64,000 bases of DNA from contig CALLUD010000029.1 of the NCBI GenBank assembly GCA_938011325.1, positions 56,629-120,628 on the forward strand. The letters are read 5' to 3'. How positions within the stretch are numbered: the stretch's first letter is position 1; the number at the start of each line of letters is the position of its first letter. This DNA is from an uncultured Spartobacteria bacterium. GTDB taxonomy: Bacteria; Verrucomicrobiota; Verrucomicrobiia; Chthoniobacterales; JAATET01. The notes under the pieces are model-generated. The model had not been told where the DNA came from. It saw only the letters and a program-made list of their open reading frames with translations, and made no database searches. The position numbers and the translations under genes were made by a program. Below, piece after piece: positions 34,003-43,096 of this stretch.

Positions 34003-36645
34003 TCACCAGTCCATTCCGAATTCGGCAAGTTCCTCGCGCAGTGCGGGAAGATACCAGAGCTGAATTCCCCCTTCCGTCGTCTGCACGGCGAGAAGTTGAC
34101 CGTCGTGAGACGTGGTAAACGAAACACTGGATCGCTGGCGCGAGGATTCCTGCGTGGGGAGCCGCACGAGTTCCCTGCCCGTTGCCGTGTCGTGCAGGCG
34201 GATGGATCGGCGGGTCTGGATCAGAATGATGCCGCTATCGAGATAGCGCGCCGATTGCTGGGCTTCGTCGAGGCGGATCGTCCGCACCTTCGTCCAGTCA
34301 TCCGTGCGCCACTCGGATCCGCCGGAATCGGTGGCGAGATATAGGCGATCCCCGCCCGGGGCAATGGCGAGGCGGGAGGCGACACCCTCCGCGTCGAGAG
34401 TGGCGAGCGGCTCGAGACCGGGCCAGCCAACGATGCGAACCTTCGCTTCGCCGAAGCTCGAGAGTGCCATCCAGCGAGTCCCCGGCTCGATTGCGATTTC
34501 GAAAGGTTTCTGCTGGGGAATCCGGATGGGCGGCTGGTCGAAAGGGGCGGCAAGGATCTTGAAGTCCTGATCGGTGTTGTCGACGAAACCGGCGAGCGAA
34601 CCGTCGCGGGCAAGATCGACGAGGAATGCGCCCGGAAGGCGCTGCAGTTTTCGGGCGTGGTAAGGCGCGGAAATCGGAATCTCCAGCACGTCGGAGGACC
34701 AGCCGCCAACCAGAAGAACGTCCTTCTTGGGAAGAAACCGTGCGGGGGCCCATTCCTCCTGATATTTCAGCCATTCGCCGCTCACGGTTCCGGTTTCGAG
34801 GTCCCAAATCCGCACGCGATTTTCCGTCGAGGTTGCCGCGTATCTCCCGCTTTGGTTGAGATCGATGGTGCGCGCATCCTCGAAGGTTTCCTCGGGTTTC
34901 GGAGGGCGAAAATAGCTGCTGACACGCGGGAGAATGACTTCCGTGCGATACCATTTGGCGGAACCGCGCCGTTTGAAATAGATCGCCGAATCGTCAGCCG
35001 CCCACTGGGGAGGCGTCTCAGTGTCGACACCAAATGAGGCCGTGATCAAATCCTCACCGGATTCGGTCTGCCAGATTCGAAGCGCCCCCTCATAGGTGAT
35101 GTCGGCGACGAAGTTCCCCCGATGGCTGACGGCAAGTTGTGCACTCACGTCTGCACGTCCCGTGATGTGACGGATGAGTTCCTTGGTGGCGCGGTTCCAA
35201 ATCCAGACGTGCTTGTTCGCCGTTCCCAGGATGAGCATCTCCTGCCCTGGAGTCCAGGCCAGTGACGTGATCCGGTGGGTAAATGAAAGGTTCGCCAGGG
35301 ACTCTCCTTCGCGACCTTTAATGGTCAGGATTTTTTCCGAGTCCCCCACTTCTGCGGTGAAGCTCTGTGCGCGCTCACGAAATGGCGGAGGACCTGACTC
35401 CGCCGGCTGACTGAGATCCGGCAACACGAGCGCAGCCACGGCCTCATTGCGAATATCGACGGAGGGCTCCAATGCCCACGCTTCGTGGAGTTTGGCGAGA
35501 GCCCCGGTGCGTTGACCTGGCAGACCGCTGAGCCGCAGTGTGCGTGCCTCGGCGAGAAGGGACGCGCGCAAGCGATCACGGGCGAGAGTTTCGGCGGCAT
35601 CCGCACGGGCGGTTTCCGCGGCGAGCGCGCGTTGGTGGGAAAACGTGGAGAATCCGCCTCCGGCCGCCAGTGATAGGATGACGAGCGCGACAAGCATGGC
35701 CGGAAGCGGGTTGCGCCTGGCCCAACGCCAGAGCCGCTCGGCCGCAGCGGAGCGACGAACCAACAGGGGACGATCGCCCAGCCATGCCCGGAGGTCTGCG
35801 GCGAGATCACGGGCCGATTCGTAACGTGCGGACGGTTCCGGTTCGAGGGCGTGCCGGCAGATGGCCGCGAGATCCCGCGGTGTTCCAACCGGAAGTGGGC
35901 GAAGATCTCCGGATCCCAGACGATGGAGCGTTGAGGCCAGGGAGTCTGCGCGGAACGGGGGTTCGCCGGAGAGAAGGTGATGCAGGATGGCACCCAGTGA
36001 GAAGACATCGGCGCCGACCGTGAGATTGCGAGGGGAAGCAACCAGCTGCTCGGGAGCGATGTAATTCGGCGAACCAAGCAGCGAACCGGTGCGGGTGAGG
36101 TCTCCGTCGCGATCGAGCCATCGGGAAATTCCAAAGTCGGAAACGAAGGCGTGGCCGGCCTCATCGAGGAGGATGTTTTGGGGTTTGAGGTCGCGATGAA
36201 GGATGCCGCGGGCGTGGGCATAATGAACGGCCTCCGCGACGCCTGCGACCAGCTCCGCAGCCCGCCGTGGCTCGCGATACTCATCGATGCGTCCGGCGAG
36301 ACTCCCGCCTTCCGCGAACTTCATCGTGAAAAAAGGCAGGCCCTGCGCCTCGCCAACCTCGTAGATCGGTATGATGCCTGGATGCTCGAGTCCGGCCACG
36401 GCTTCAGCTTCGCTACGAAAGCGCTGAATCGTTTCATCCGAACCGTCCGACGACGGCGTCTTGAGTGCCACCAGACGGCCGGACGCATTGTCATACGCGA
36501 GGTAAACCTCCCCCATTCCGCCGCCGCCGAGATTCTCGAGAACCTCGTATCTCCCAAATCGTCGGACAGGCGCATGGAACGCTGCCGTCACCGCGCAGGC
36601 GGGGCAGAACTCCGCCGTTCCGCGAGATGTATGACCACAGTTCAT
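34003..36645 (-). CDS. Membrane-anchored Ser/Thr protein kinase with C-terminal WD40-like propeller
   Basis: The protein is 880 residues. The extreme N-terminus has a small zinc-ribbon-like motif (Cys3, Cys14, Cys17). A Hanks-type kinase domain covers about residues 32-295: GGGGMGEV, VALK (Lys62), HRDLKPQN (150-157), DFG (170-172) and the APEQ motif. A single transmembrane helix lies near residues 308-330 (PLPAMLVALVILSLAAGGGF). The C-terminal 500 residues carry repeats of WD40/beta-propeller type (LAWTPGQEMLILGTANKHVW; WDLETGTVSGEW). The predicted topology puts the kinase in the cytoplasm and the propeller outside. Kinases of this build are often linked to ECF sigma factors, and one lies about 4 kb upstream on the same strand. 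Confidence 0.92.
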   Translation of the reverse strand: MNCGHTSRGTAEFCPACAVTAAFHAPVRRFGRYEVLENLGGGGMGEVYLAYDNASGRLVALKTPSSDGSDETIQRFRSEAEAVAGLEHPGIIPIYEVGEAQGLPFFTMKFAEGGSLAGRIDEYREPRRAAELVAGVAEAVHYAHARGILHRDLKPQNILLDEAGHAFVSDFGISRWLDRDGDLTRTGSLLGSPNYIAPEQLVASPRNLTVGADVFSLGAILHHLLSGEPPFRADSLASTLHRLGSGDLRPLPVGTPRDLAAICRHALEPEPSARYESARDLAADLRAWLGDRPLLVRRSAAAERLWRWARRNPLPAMLVALVILSLAAGGGFSTFSHQRALAAETARADAAETLARDRLRASLLAEARTLRLSGLPGQRTGALAKLHEAWALEPSVDIRNEAVAALVLPDLSQPAESGPPPFRERAQSFTAEVGDSEKILTIKGREGESLANLSFTHRITSLAWTPGQEMLILGTANKHVWIWNRATKELIRHITGRADVSAQLAVSHRGNFVADITYEGALRIWQTESGEDLITASFGVDTETPPQWAADDSAIYFKRRGSAKWYRTEVILPRVSSYFRPPKPEETFEDARTIDLNQSGRYAATSTENRVRIWDLETGTVSGEWLKYQEEWAPARFLPKKDVLLVGGWSSDVLEIPISAPYHARKLQRLPGAFLVDLARDGSLAGFVDNTDQDFKILAAPFDQPPIRIPQQKPFEIAIEPGTRWMALSSFGEAKVRIVGWPGLEPLATLDAEGVASRLAIAPGGDRLYLATDSGGSEWRTDDWTKVRTIRLDEAQQSARYLDSGIILIQTRRSIRLHDTATGRELVRLPTQESSRQRSSVSFTTSHDGQLLAVQTTEGGIQLWYLPALREELAEFGMDW

Positions 36646-36814
36646 CGTCAGCCGTGCCTGCGAACATTCGTTCCCTGTTGCTGGAACATAGCTCGCGACC
36701 GAGCCACCCGCCGACTGAATACTTCGGGAGCCGGGAGGCGCAACTCTTTCCGCGTTGTGGTCCCGTCACTGGACAGGGCGGTATCTTCGGCGGGCGATGC
36801 GGAGGACGTAGACG

Positions 36815-37855
36815 CTATGGTTTGAGAGTTGATGCGGTTCGCCGAATGACGAACCGGAGAATTTTGGAATTCTTCTGAGGACCGACGGCGCGGACGCGGA
36901 TGACATTTTTTCCGGGCACCAGCCGCGCAGGAAACTTCCACTTTTCGGTCGTCCCGCGGGCTGTTCGATATTTTTTTCCCTTCAGCTTGTATTCGACGCT
37001 GTCCGCGTATTTCGACGTCCCTTTGAGCACGATTCGTGCGTTCGAGACGGTGCGACGGACCTTCCTGGATTTGATCTTCGGCCGAGGCAGCGGTGGGGAA
37101 ATCCATCCGGCATCAAGGAACGGAAGAAGGAAGGTGCGCAGGTCGTAGTTTGTCCCGAAGTTCCCGGCGTCGTTGTCCCAATGACTCCCGGGTTTCTCGA
37201 TGAGAGTGGCGGGAAATCCCATTGCCTGAAGGGTAGCCACGCTGGCTCGCACTCCGGCGATCGGATAGACGTCGTCGCCGGTGTGCGCGAGATGGGCGAC
37301 ATTGATTTTCCAGGAAGCGGCCGCCATGAGTGCGGCCCTCGTGGATCCGGTGTCCCGGAATGGGTCACTGTTCTCGGCAAGCAGACCCGCAAATCGCCAT
37401 GCGTTCTCGAAGCCGACACGATACGTCATGTCGCCTCCCGAGGAGTATCCGCCGAGGAAGATTCTGCGCGGATCGATGTTGAAATAGCGGGAGACATCCG
37501 CGATGGCGGCGAGAACCTTCGGGGCGTCGGCGTTCGTGTCCCAGCACGCTCCGTCACGTCCACCAATCGAGATCGCGATGTAGCTTTGATTCGCACGCGT
37601 GGCCGGAGGGGCGATCGCGAATACATCCCAGTAGGCCTGGCCACCGCAGCCGTGCATCCACACGAAGAGGCTGATCGGCGTGTTCGAATTGTAGGTATCC
37701 GGCACATAGCCAAAGTATTCGCTCTCTCCACTGTTGAGTTTGAAGATGCCGTTCCCGTCCACGGGCGGCGGGGTCGCGGCGCGAACAAGCGGGACGGAAC
37801 TCAGAGCGAGGATGGCCAGAAGAAGCTGAATGGGACGGGGCATGGGATTTTTCAT
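36815..37855 (-). CDS. Secreted PHB-depolymerase/LpqC-like esterase, copy 1
   Basis: The ATG at 37855 overlaps the stop of the upstream FG-GAP gene and gives 346 residues with a signal peptide (PIQLLLAILALSSVPLVRA). The alpha/beta-hydrolase core has an oxyanion region VWMHGCGG, the nucleophile elbow GGYSSGGDM and a C-terminal His in EKPGSHWDND. This resembles esterase D/poly-hydroxybutyrate depolymerase relatives, which also include feruloyl esterases. The last about 75 residues form a separate beta domain (ARIVLKGTSKYADSVEYK ... KNVIRVRAV) shared with the FG-GAP protein and with the paralogue at 62398. Those neighbours and the signal peptide indicate secretion. Substrate unknown. Confidence 0.83.
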   Translation of the reverse strand: MKNPMPRPIQLLLAILALSSVPLVRAATPPPVDGNGIFKLNSGESEYFGYVPDTYNSNTPISLFVWMHGCGGQAYWDVFAIAPPATRANQSYIAISIGGRDGACWDTNADAPKVLAAIADVSRYFNIDPRRIFLGGYSSGGDMTYRVGFENAWRFAGLLAENSDPFRDTGSTRAALMAAASWKINVAHLAHTGDDVYPIAGVRASVATLQAMGFPATLIEKPGSHWDNDAGNFGTNYDLRTFLLPFLDAGWISPPLPRPKIKSRKVRRTVSNARIVLKGTSKYADSVEYKLKGKKYRTARGTTEKWKFPARLVPGKNVIRVRAVGPQKNSKILRFVIRRTASTLKP

Positions 37856-40179
37856 GAGCGTTTCACTACAAGCCGGACAACGCGCGAACGCAGACCAACG
37901 AAATCGACGGCGCGGATGCGGATGGCGGTGCGGCCTGTCTTCAAGCCGCGGGCGACGAATTTCCATTTCTCGAGCCCTCGCGCTCTTTTCCATCGGGATC
38001 CCGGCGCTTTGGCTTCGACGCGCGCAAGATCGCCGTCCACGTCGCTGGCGGTGCCTTTCAGCACGGCGCGCGCAGAGGTAACGCGCCGGACCTTCCCCCC
38101 CCGGATTCGGACGACAGGAGCCGTCGGTGGCGGAAGAACAAACACGTAAGCCGCGCCTGCCGTCGGGGCAGTGTCGTCGAAAGGATTCGCGTCCGGGCCG
38201 GTTCCCTTGCTGTCCTCCCCTAGTGAGCCGACGAGCAGGGTTCGCCCATCGATCGCTACGGCGGCGCCGAAGTTGTCACCCGGATCGGAGTTCGACGATT
38301 TGAGGTAAGCCTGCTGGCTCCAGGAGGTGCCCTTGCGCACAAAGACATAAACCGCTCCGCTGATCACGGCGGTATCGTCGCCTTGGTTGCCATCAACCCC
38401 TCTCGCGGCACTGCTCTCCCCAAAGGCACCAACAACAGCCACATCGCCACTGATGGCAACCGAATCTCCGAATTGATCAGAAGCTCCGGGATTCGAGGCC
38501 TTGAGATAGGCCTGCTGGCTCCACGAAACACCGGTTCGGGTAAAAACATAGGCGGCTCCTGCTACGTCGGCTCCATTGTTCGCCTGGTTCCCGTTCACGC
38601 CGGGCGAGGCGCTGGATTCGCCGCTCGCGCCGACGATCAACGTGTCACCAGATATGGCCACGGAGATGCCGAAGTAGTCGTCACTTTCAGCATTGGAGGC
38701 CTTGAGGTAGGCCTGCTGGGACCACGTGGATCCGGAACGCACGAAAACATAAGCCGCGCCGGAAGACGGGGCATCATTGTTGGCGCCGCTGCCGCCGGTT
38801 CCCGTCTCACTGCTGTCTTCCCCGGGGGCTCCAATGGCGATGGTGTTGCCGGATATCGCGACCGACGTGCCGAAGGAATCGCCCACTCCGGGATTGGATG
38901 CGGTAAGGGTGGCTTGTCGATTCCACATCGTCCCGCTACGAACGAAAACGGAGACCGAACCGGAGCCCCTGGCTCCGACAACGATCGTGTCACCCGAAAT
39001 CGCGACTGAGTCTGCAAAACGATCGTTCGATTGCGGACTCTCGGCCGTCAGCAATCGGACGGGCTCGGCCGACCAAACGGATCCAGTGCGGGTAAAAACA
39101 AATGCCGCACCACGATTACCGTTCAAAGCTGAGGCACCGACCACGATCGTATTGCCGTCGATGGCAACAGTGGATCCGAAATAGTCATCGGAGGCTGGAG
39201 CAAGGAGCGGATTCACCACGCCCTTGAGATAGGCCTGCTGGACCCATGCGCCACCGGTGCGGACAAAAACGTAGGCGGCACCCGCATTGGTCTTCGAATT
39301 GTCCGTGGGGTCGCCATTCGTTCCGTTGCTTGAGGTCGGAACGACATTCAATCCGTCTCCGTCCTCCCCGGGAGCTCCAACGACCACCGTATCACCGGAG
39401 ATGGCGACGCTCGTGCCGAACTGGTCCGAGGGGTCTGTGTTGGAGGCTTTCAAATACGCCTGTTGCGCGATGGGATCGATCGACACCGGATAGCGAGCCC
39501 CTCTCGCGTCGACCTCCACCGCGAAGCGCGGTCCGGCATTCTCGTCCAGCGCTTCGAAGCGCACGGGAAGCGCGCGGCCGTCGGCGTCCCAAGCTCGCAG
39601 TCCGCCGTAGGTCACCGCCGCGGTGCCTGAGGCCTCGAGAAAGGTGATGGCTGTTCCACCGGGTTCGACCCTCGGAGTGAGGTCTCCGGTCACCGCTAGC
39701 TCAAGGCGCAAAGAACCCGTCGCGTCAGCGTCGGGCCGTGGATTTCGCAGGAACGTCCAGCCTTGGAGAAGCCCCTCGCGTCGGTTCACGAACCACTCCG
39801 CCAGACAATCATCCCATCGTGTGACAATACGGTTGGCATCCGCTTGAACATTCGTCGGTTTCTCCGGCGCGACGATCAGATCCTCCGCCGCACCGTAGGC
39901 TCGCAGTGTGAGTCCCCAGCGCCACCCGGCGCCGCCGGGCTCGACGTGAAAGCCGGTGTCATTGAATCGGACGAGCCAGTCTTGTGCCGGATTGCGGGCG
40001 GCATGGCAGCCGTCCGGCTGCTTGACGACCCCCAGTCGGCCGGTCTCGTAAACGCGCTGAATCTCGTGCCAATCCGATGAGGTCAGCCCCTCCGGAGGCG
40101 GACTTCCGCACAGGGATTGGGAAAAGGACCACGTGCCGAGGAAAAAGACGATCGTGTGGAAAATCGGGTGAGATTTCAT
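37852..40179 (-). CDS. Secreted FG-GAP (integrin-alpha-like) propeller protein
   Basis: The 775-residue protein has a signal peptide (HTIVFFLGTWSFSQSL). An N-terminal beta domain spans about residues 30-235. Then come about seven FG-GAP repeats (about residues 240-690) of the form DQFGxSVAISGDTVVVGA ... GAAYVFVRxGxxWSQQAYLK, consistent with one seven-bladed propeller. Asp/Asn-rich loops (GVNGNQANNGAD) look like calcium sites. The C-terminal about 75 residues (ARAVLKGTASDVDGDLARVE ... TAIRIRAVDF) are the same domain as in the esterase that follows and overlaps by 4 bases. It probably acts as a surface scaffold or binding protein. Its partner is not known. Confidence 0.85.
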   Translation of the reverse strand: MKSHPIFHTIVFFLGTWSFSQSLCGSPPPEGLTSSDWHEIQRVYETGRLGVVKQPDGCHAARNPAQDWLVRFNDTGFHVEPGGAGWRWGLTLRAYGAAEDLIVAPEKPTNVQADANRIVTRWDDCLAEWFVNRREGLLQGWTFLRNPRPDADATGSLRLELAVTGDLTPRVEPGGTAITFLEASGTAAVTYGGLRAWDADGRALPVRFEALDENAGPRFAVEVDARGARYPVSIDPIAQQAYLKASNTDPSDQFGTSVAISGDTVVVGAPGEDGDGLNVVPTSSNGTNGDPTDNSKTNAGAAYVFVRTGGAWVQQAYLKGVVNPLLAPASDDYFGSTVAIDGNTIVVGASALNGNRGAAFVFTRTGSVWSAEPVRLLTAESPQSNDRFADSVAISGDTIVVGARGSGSVSVFVRSGTMWNRQATLTASNPGVGDSFGTSVAISGNTIAIGAPGEDSSETGTGGSGANNDAPSSGAAYVFVRSGSTWSQQAYLKASNAESDDYFGISVAISGDTLIVGASGESSASPGVNGNQANNGADVAGAAYVFTRTGVSWSQQAYLKASNPGASDQFGDSVAISGDVAVVGAFGESSAARGVDGNQGDDTAVISGAVYVFVRKGTSWSQQAYLKSSNSDPGDNFGAAVAIDGRTLLVGSLGEDSKGTGPDANPFDDTAPTAGAAYVFVLPPPTAPVVRIRGGKVRRVTSARAVLKGTASDVDGDLARVEAKAPGSRWKRARGLEKWKFVARGLKTGRTAIRIRAVDFVGLRSRVVRLVVKRS

Positions 40180-40276
40180 AGAGCGCCCTCCCTTTGCGGC
40201 GACTGGCCAGCCTCGATGGAGGAATTCCTTCGTGACTCGAGGGATTGACCGACGGCCCCCGCGGACGATGCACTCG

Positions 40277-40293
40277 ACGTGGGAATCCCACGT
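40277..40293. promoter_or_regulatory. Perfect 17-base palindrome upstream of the FG-GAP gene
   Basis: ACGTGGGA-A-TCCCACGT has 8-base half-sites around a single central base and lies about 100 bases upstream of the FG-GAP start, in the 247-base spacer after the sigma-factor gene. It could be an operator or a small hairpin. It has no T tract and is unlikely to be a terminator. Confidence 0.45.
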
Positions 40294-40426
40294 TTCCGCA
40301 TGTTGGGTCGGGAGATCACGAATCCGGGCTGATGGGCGAAGACCTTCATTTTTTTGGTGCGGCAGTTGCCGTCGATAAGGTTCTTCGGGATTTTTTGCGG
40401 AAAGTTTCGCGAAATCGCGATCCAGG

Positions 40427-41128
40427 TCAGAAACAGGTCGGACAGGTGTGGCTCAGCACGCTGCAGAGGTAGCTCAGCTCTTCCTCACACTCGGCGTCTG
40501 AATCCACGGTTCGGCGGACTTCCTGACGGATGATCTCCTGAAAGCGTTTGCGGAGTCGGAAGATGCGTGACTTCACGGCCGGGACCGTGATCCGGAGGCT
40601 CGCTGCAATCTCGGCATAAGTGCCATCCTGGTCACGGAAGATCAACTCGCGGAGGTCTCCGGCGGGAGAACCATGATAGTCGAGTTCCTCGTTCAGACGC
40701 TCGACCGCCCGGTCGAACAATGCGCGAGCCCAGTCCTCGTCGAAGCGACGACTGTCGTCGATGGATCCAGGCGTGTCACCGAGGGCGAGATCATCAAGCG
40801 GGAGATCAGGGACGCCACCACCGCGGCGGGCGGCGCCATTACGTTCCCGCCGATTTGCAACAAAGTGATTCAGTGCGCCGAGCAGGTAGGAGCGAAACTT
40901 GCCTCGAGCAGGATCAGCCCGGGCGAGCGTTCCCCCATGGAAAATCGCCAGAAGGAATTCGTGCAAGACGTCGTCCGCATCGTCCTCGGGAATTCCAAAC
41001 CGTCTGAGATAGCCACGCAGCGGTCGGGAGTAGGTGCGGTAGATATAGTCAAACCCACGCTCACGGTCGACATCGCAGGAGGCGACGATCAACGTCCAAT
41101 GGGTCGTATGGAAATCTGATGATCGCAC
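40427..41128 (-). other. ECF sigma-70 module, probable separate gene starting at an internal GTG
   Basis: From the in-frame GTG at 41128 the product would begin MRSSDFHTTHWTL, typical for planctomycetal/verrucomicrobial ECF factors. Region 2 is FDYIYRTYSRPLRGYLRRFG with DDVLHEFLLAIF. Region 4 is LIFRDQDGTYAEIAASLRIT, then VKSRIFRLRKRF. A GGGGAGG sequence (41137-41131) lies just upstream, closer than ideal. Another GTG is at 41143. The C-terminus has an extra CPTC motif. ECF factors of this kind are often linked to Ser/Thr kinases such as the one at 34003. Confidence 0.7.
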
Positions 41129-43096
41129 AGCCTCCCCAATCACGTTGCAAACTATCTGCGTTTCTTGATTCGGCAAGTCGATGAATCGCGATTCGGATCC
41201 GGGGTCTTTCTGATCGATATCGATGTTGTTGACGGCAGCTGGGACTTTATTCGTCAGAAGATAGCGTCCGGGCCTGGCCGGAAATGTCGGGGGGGAATCC
41301 TGGCTCAGCGGAACCTCTTCGTCCGTTCCGGCGCGGCGCACGGTCACTCCATGCCCCCAGCCCTTGAGGCGCAGCGTGAAGCGACGTGGTTGCTCGTCGA
41401 GCTGAATGGCTTTCGGCGCGCGGGTGCCGTGTTTTTCGGCGGCCCAGAGCTTTCCGACGCGCGTCACGTTGGGCGTGATCTCGAGCTCGATGCGGTCGTC
41501 GCCGATGTCCATCTGATACAGCCCCGTGCCTTCGTATTCGGCAAAGGGTCCATTGCCAATACCAACCACGCGACGAAGGCGGTCGGCTTCCGGCAACCGG
41601 AACTCACGCATCTCGCGCGGCCATTTCGACCAGTCGTTCGACGCCATCACGGTGTCCCTGCCAACGTGCACGGAGATGTCGCCGTCGAAGGAGACGCCGA
41701 AATCGCTGAAGACGGCTCCGGTTTCCGTGTAACGAAAACCCGGAGTCGGTCCGCGCGGCAGCGTGCGAAAGGCCTCCGAGGCGATGAGAAACGACACGGC
41801 TTTGCGCGGAGAGGAATGGTAGTTCAGGAAGTGCGTGGGCACGCAGTTTTCCTCGGCGGCGACGAGCGGATCGTATTCCCACATGCACGCGATCTGCGCG
41901 CCGAGCTCGCGGAAGAATCGCGCCATGGCGGGATAGAGATACGCGGAGTCGTTGTTCACCGTCTCGAATTCGTAAGCGACCTTCGCCTTGCCGCGCAGCG
42001 CAGGATCCCGGACGAATGCAAACTCATCCTTCCCGCCGTCGCTGGGGAGAATGCGCCGGAGCTGGTTGACCGATGAGATGTCGGGCATATCGAACCAGTT
42101 GATCTGCCCCTTTGGCGGCAGGCCCTTCCGAAGGTAGAGGCAGAATGTGACCGCATCGACCTTCGTCGCGGGAAGCGCCCGGTGCACGTCGGGATGCTCC
42201 TCCATGAAGCCGGGCCAGTTCATGCTCCACGCGATGGGCTGCCGTGCGCCCTCGCCGCGAATGAGGTCGACCATGTCATCGATGAACTTCGCGACGTATT
42301 TCTCGCGAAACTCGGCAAAGGTCTCCTCCGTCGCCTCGCGTCCGTTCCGCTCCAGCCAGCGCTCCCATTCCTTCCGATACGCAGCGAACTTCGGATCGCC
42401 GACATCCTTGAATTCGACATACTCCGGCTCGTTGATGATCTCCCACAACGCCACGCCGGGATCCTCTTTCAGTGCCACGCCGTCGTAGCGGTTGCGGTGG
42501 TTCAACAGCTCGCGAACGTAGGTGCGCAGCGGTTCCACGAACTCCGGACAAAAAATGTAGGGCCGCTTGTCCGGCTGGCCGACGGTTCCGTTGATCCCAC
42601 CCTTGCTTGCGAAGGAATCCTTCAAAAAGTTTGCGTGGTCATACTGGCCGATGCGGTTGAAGAGGCTGAGGAACACGTAGAGCCCCTCCTCGCGGCAGCG
42701 CGCGACGAGGTAGTCGAAGACGTCGAGAAACACCGTGTCCACAAGCTTCCCCTCGGCGTCGGTGAAGTCGGAGGGCGAGATGTGCACGCGCACGACCGAG
42801 ACACCCATGCGTTTGAAGTGCGCGAGATCCTGATCCACGGCGCGTTTGAGCGGCCCGGCCTTCAGCGGAATGCCGACGCGGCTGAACGTCTCGCCGTATT
42901 CCCACGAAAGCGACGCCTGGTAGTTCACGCCCCACAGCGCAACCTCGCGACCGTTCGCATCCACGAGCACGCCATCCTCGACACGAAGAGCGGGAAGCGG
43001 TTCCACCGCCTGCGCACCGGCCAGATCCGCGGCGAGACTGCACAACGCCCCGAGAATCCAGCGACACACCGGGGAGAACGCTCGCATGCGCATCAA
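40427..43096 (-). CDS. GH5-like glycoside hydrolase fused in frame to an ECF sigma factor
   Basis: One open frame of 889 codons. Residues 1-30 are a signal peptide (RWILGALCSLAADLAGAQA). Residues about 35-620 are a cellulase-type (GH5-like) TIM barrel with acid/base Glu223 in WEIINEPEY, a candidate nucleophile in AYEFETVNND, and a C-terminal beta domain ending near GRYLLTN. Residues about 657-889 are a complete ECF sigma factor (separate entry). No transmembrane helix or stop codon separates an exported enzyme from a DNA-binding protein, so a natural fusion would be topologically strange. Stop-codon loss or a sequencing indel is as likely. The ATG overlaps the preceding sulfatase stop by 4 bases, so the hydrolase belongs to the sulfatase operon. 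Confidence 0.8.
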   Translation of the reverse strand: MMRMRAFSPVCRWILGALCSLAADLAGAQAVEPLPALRVEDGVLVDANGREVALWGVNYQASLSWEYGETFSRVGIPLKAGPLKRAVDQDLAHFKRMGVSVVRVHISPSDFTDAEGKLVDTVFLDVFDYLVARCREEGLYVFLSLFNRIGQYDHANFLKDSFASKGGINGTVGQPDKRPYIFCPEFVEPLRTYVRELLNHRNRYDGVALKEDPGVALWEIINEPEYVEFKDVGDPKFAAYRKEWERWLERNGREATEETFAEFREKYVAKFIDDMVDLIRGEGARQPIAWSMNWPGFMEEHPDVHRALPATKVDAVTFCLYLRKGLPPKGQINWFDMPDISSVNQLRRILPSDGGKDEFAFVRDPALRGKAKVAYEFETVNNDSAYLYPAMARFFRELGAQIACMWEYDPLVAAEENCVPTHFLNYHSSPRKAVSFLIASEAFRTLPRGPTPGFRYTETGAVFSDFGVSFDGDISVHVGRDTVMASNDWSKWPREMREFRLPEADRLRRVVGIGNGPFAEYEGTGLYQMDIGDDRIELEITPNVTRVGKLWAAEKHGTRAPKAIQLDEQPRRFTLRLKGWGHGVTVRRAGTDEEVPLSQDSPPTFPARPGRYLLTNKVPAAVNNIDIDQKDPGSESRFIDLPNQETQIVCNVIGEAVRSSDFHTTHWTLIVASCDVDRERGFDYIYRTYSRPLRGYLRRFGIPEDDADDVLHEFLLAIFHGGTLARADPARGKFRSYLLGALNHFVANRRERNGAARRGGGVPDLPLDDLALGDTPGSIDDSRRFDEDWARALFDRAVERLNEELDYHGSPAGDLRELIFRDQDGTYAEIAASLRITVPAVKSRIFRLRKRFQEIIRQEVRRTVDSDAECEEELSYLCSVLSHTCPTCF

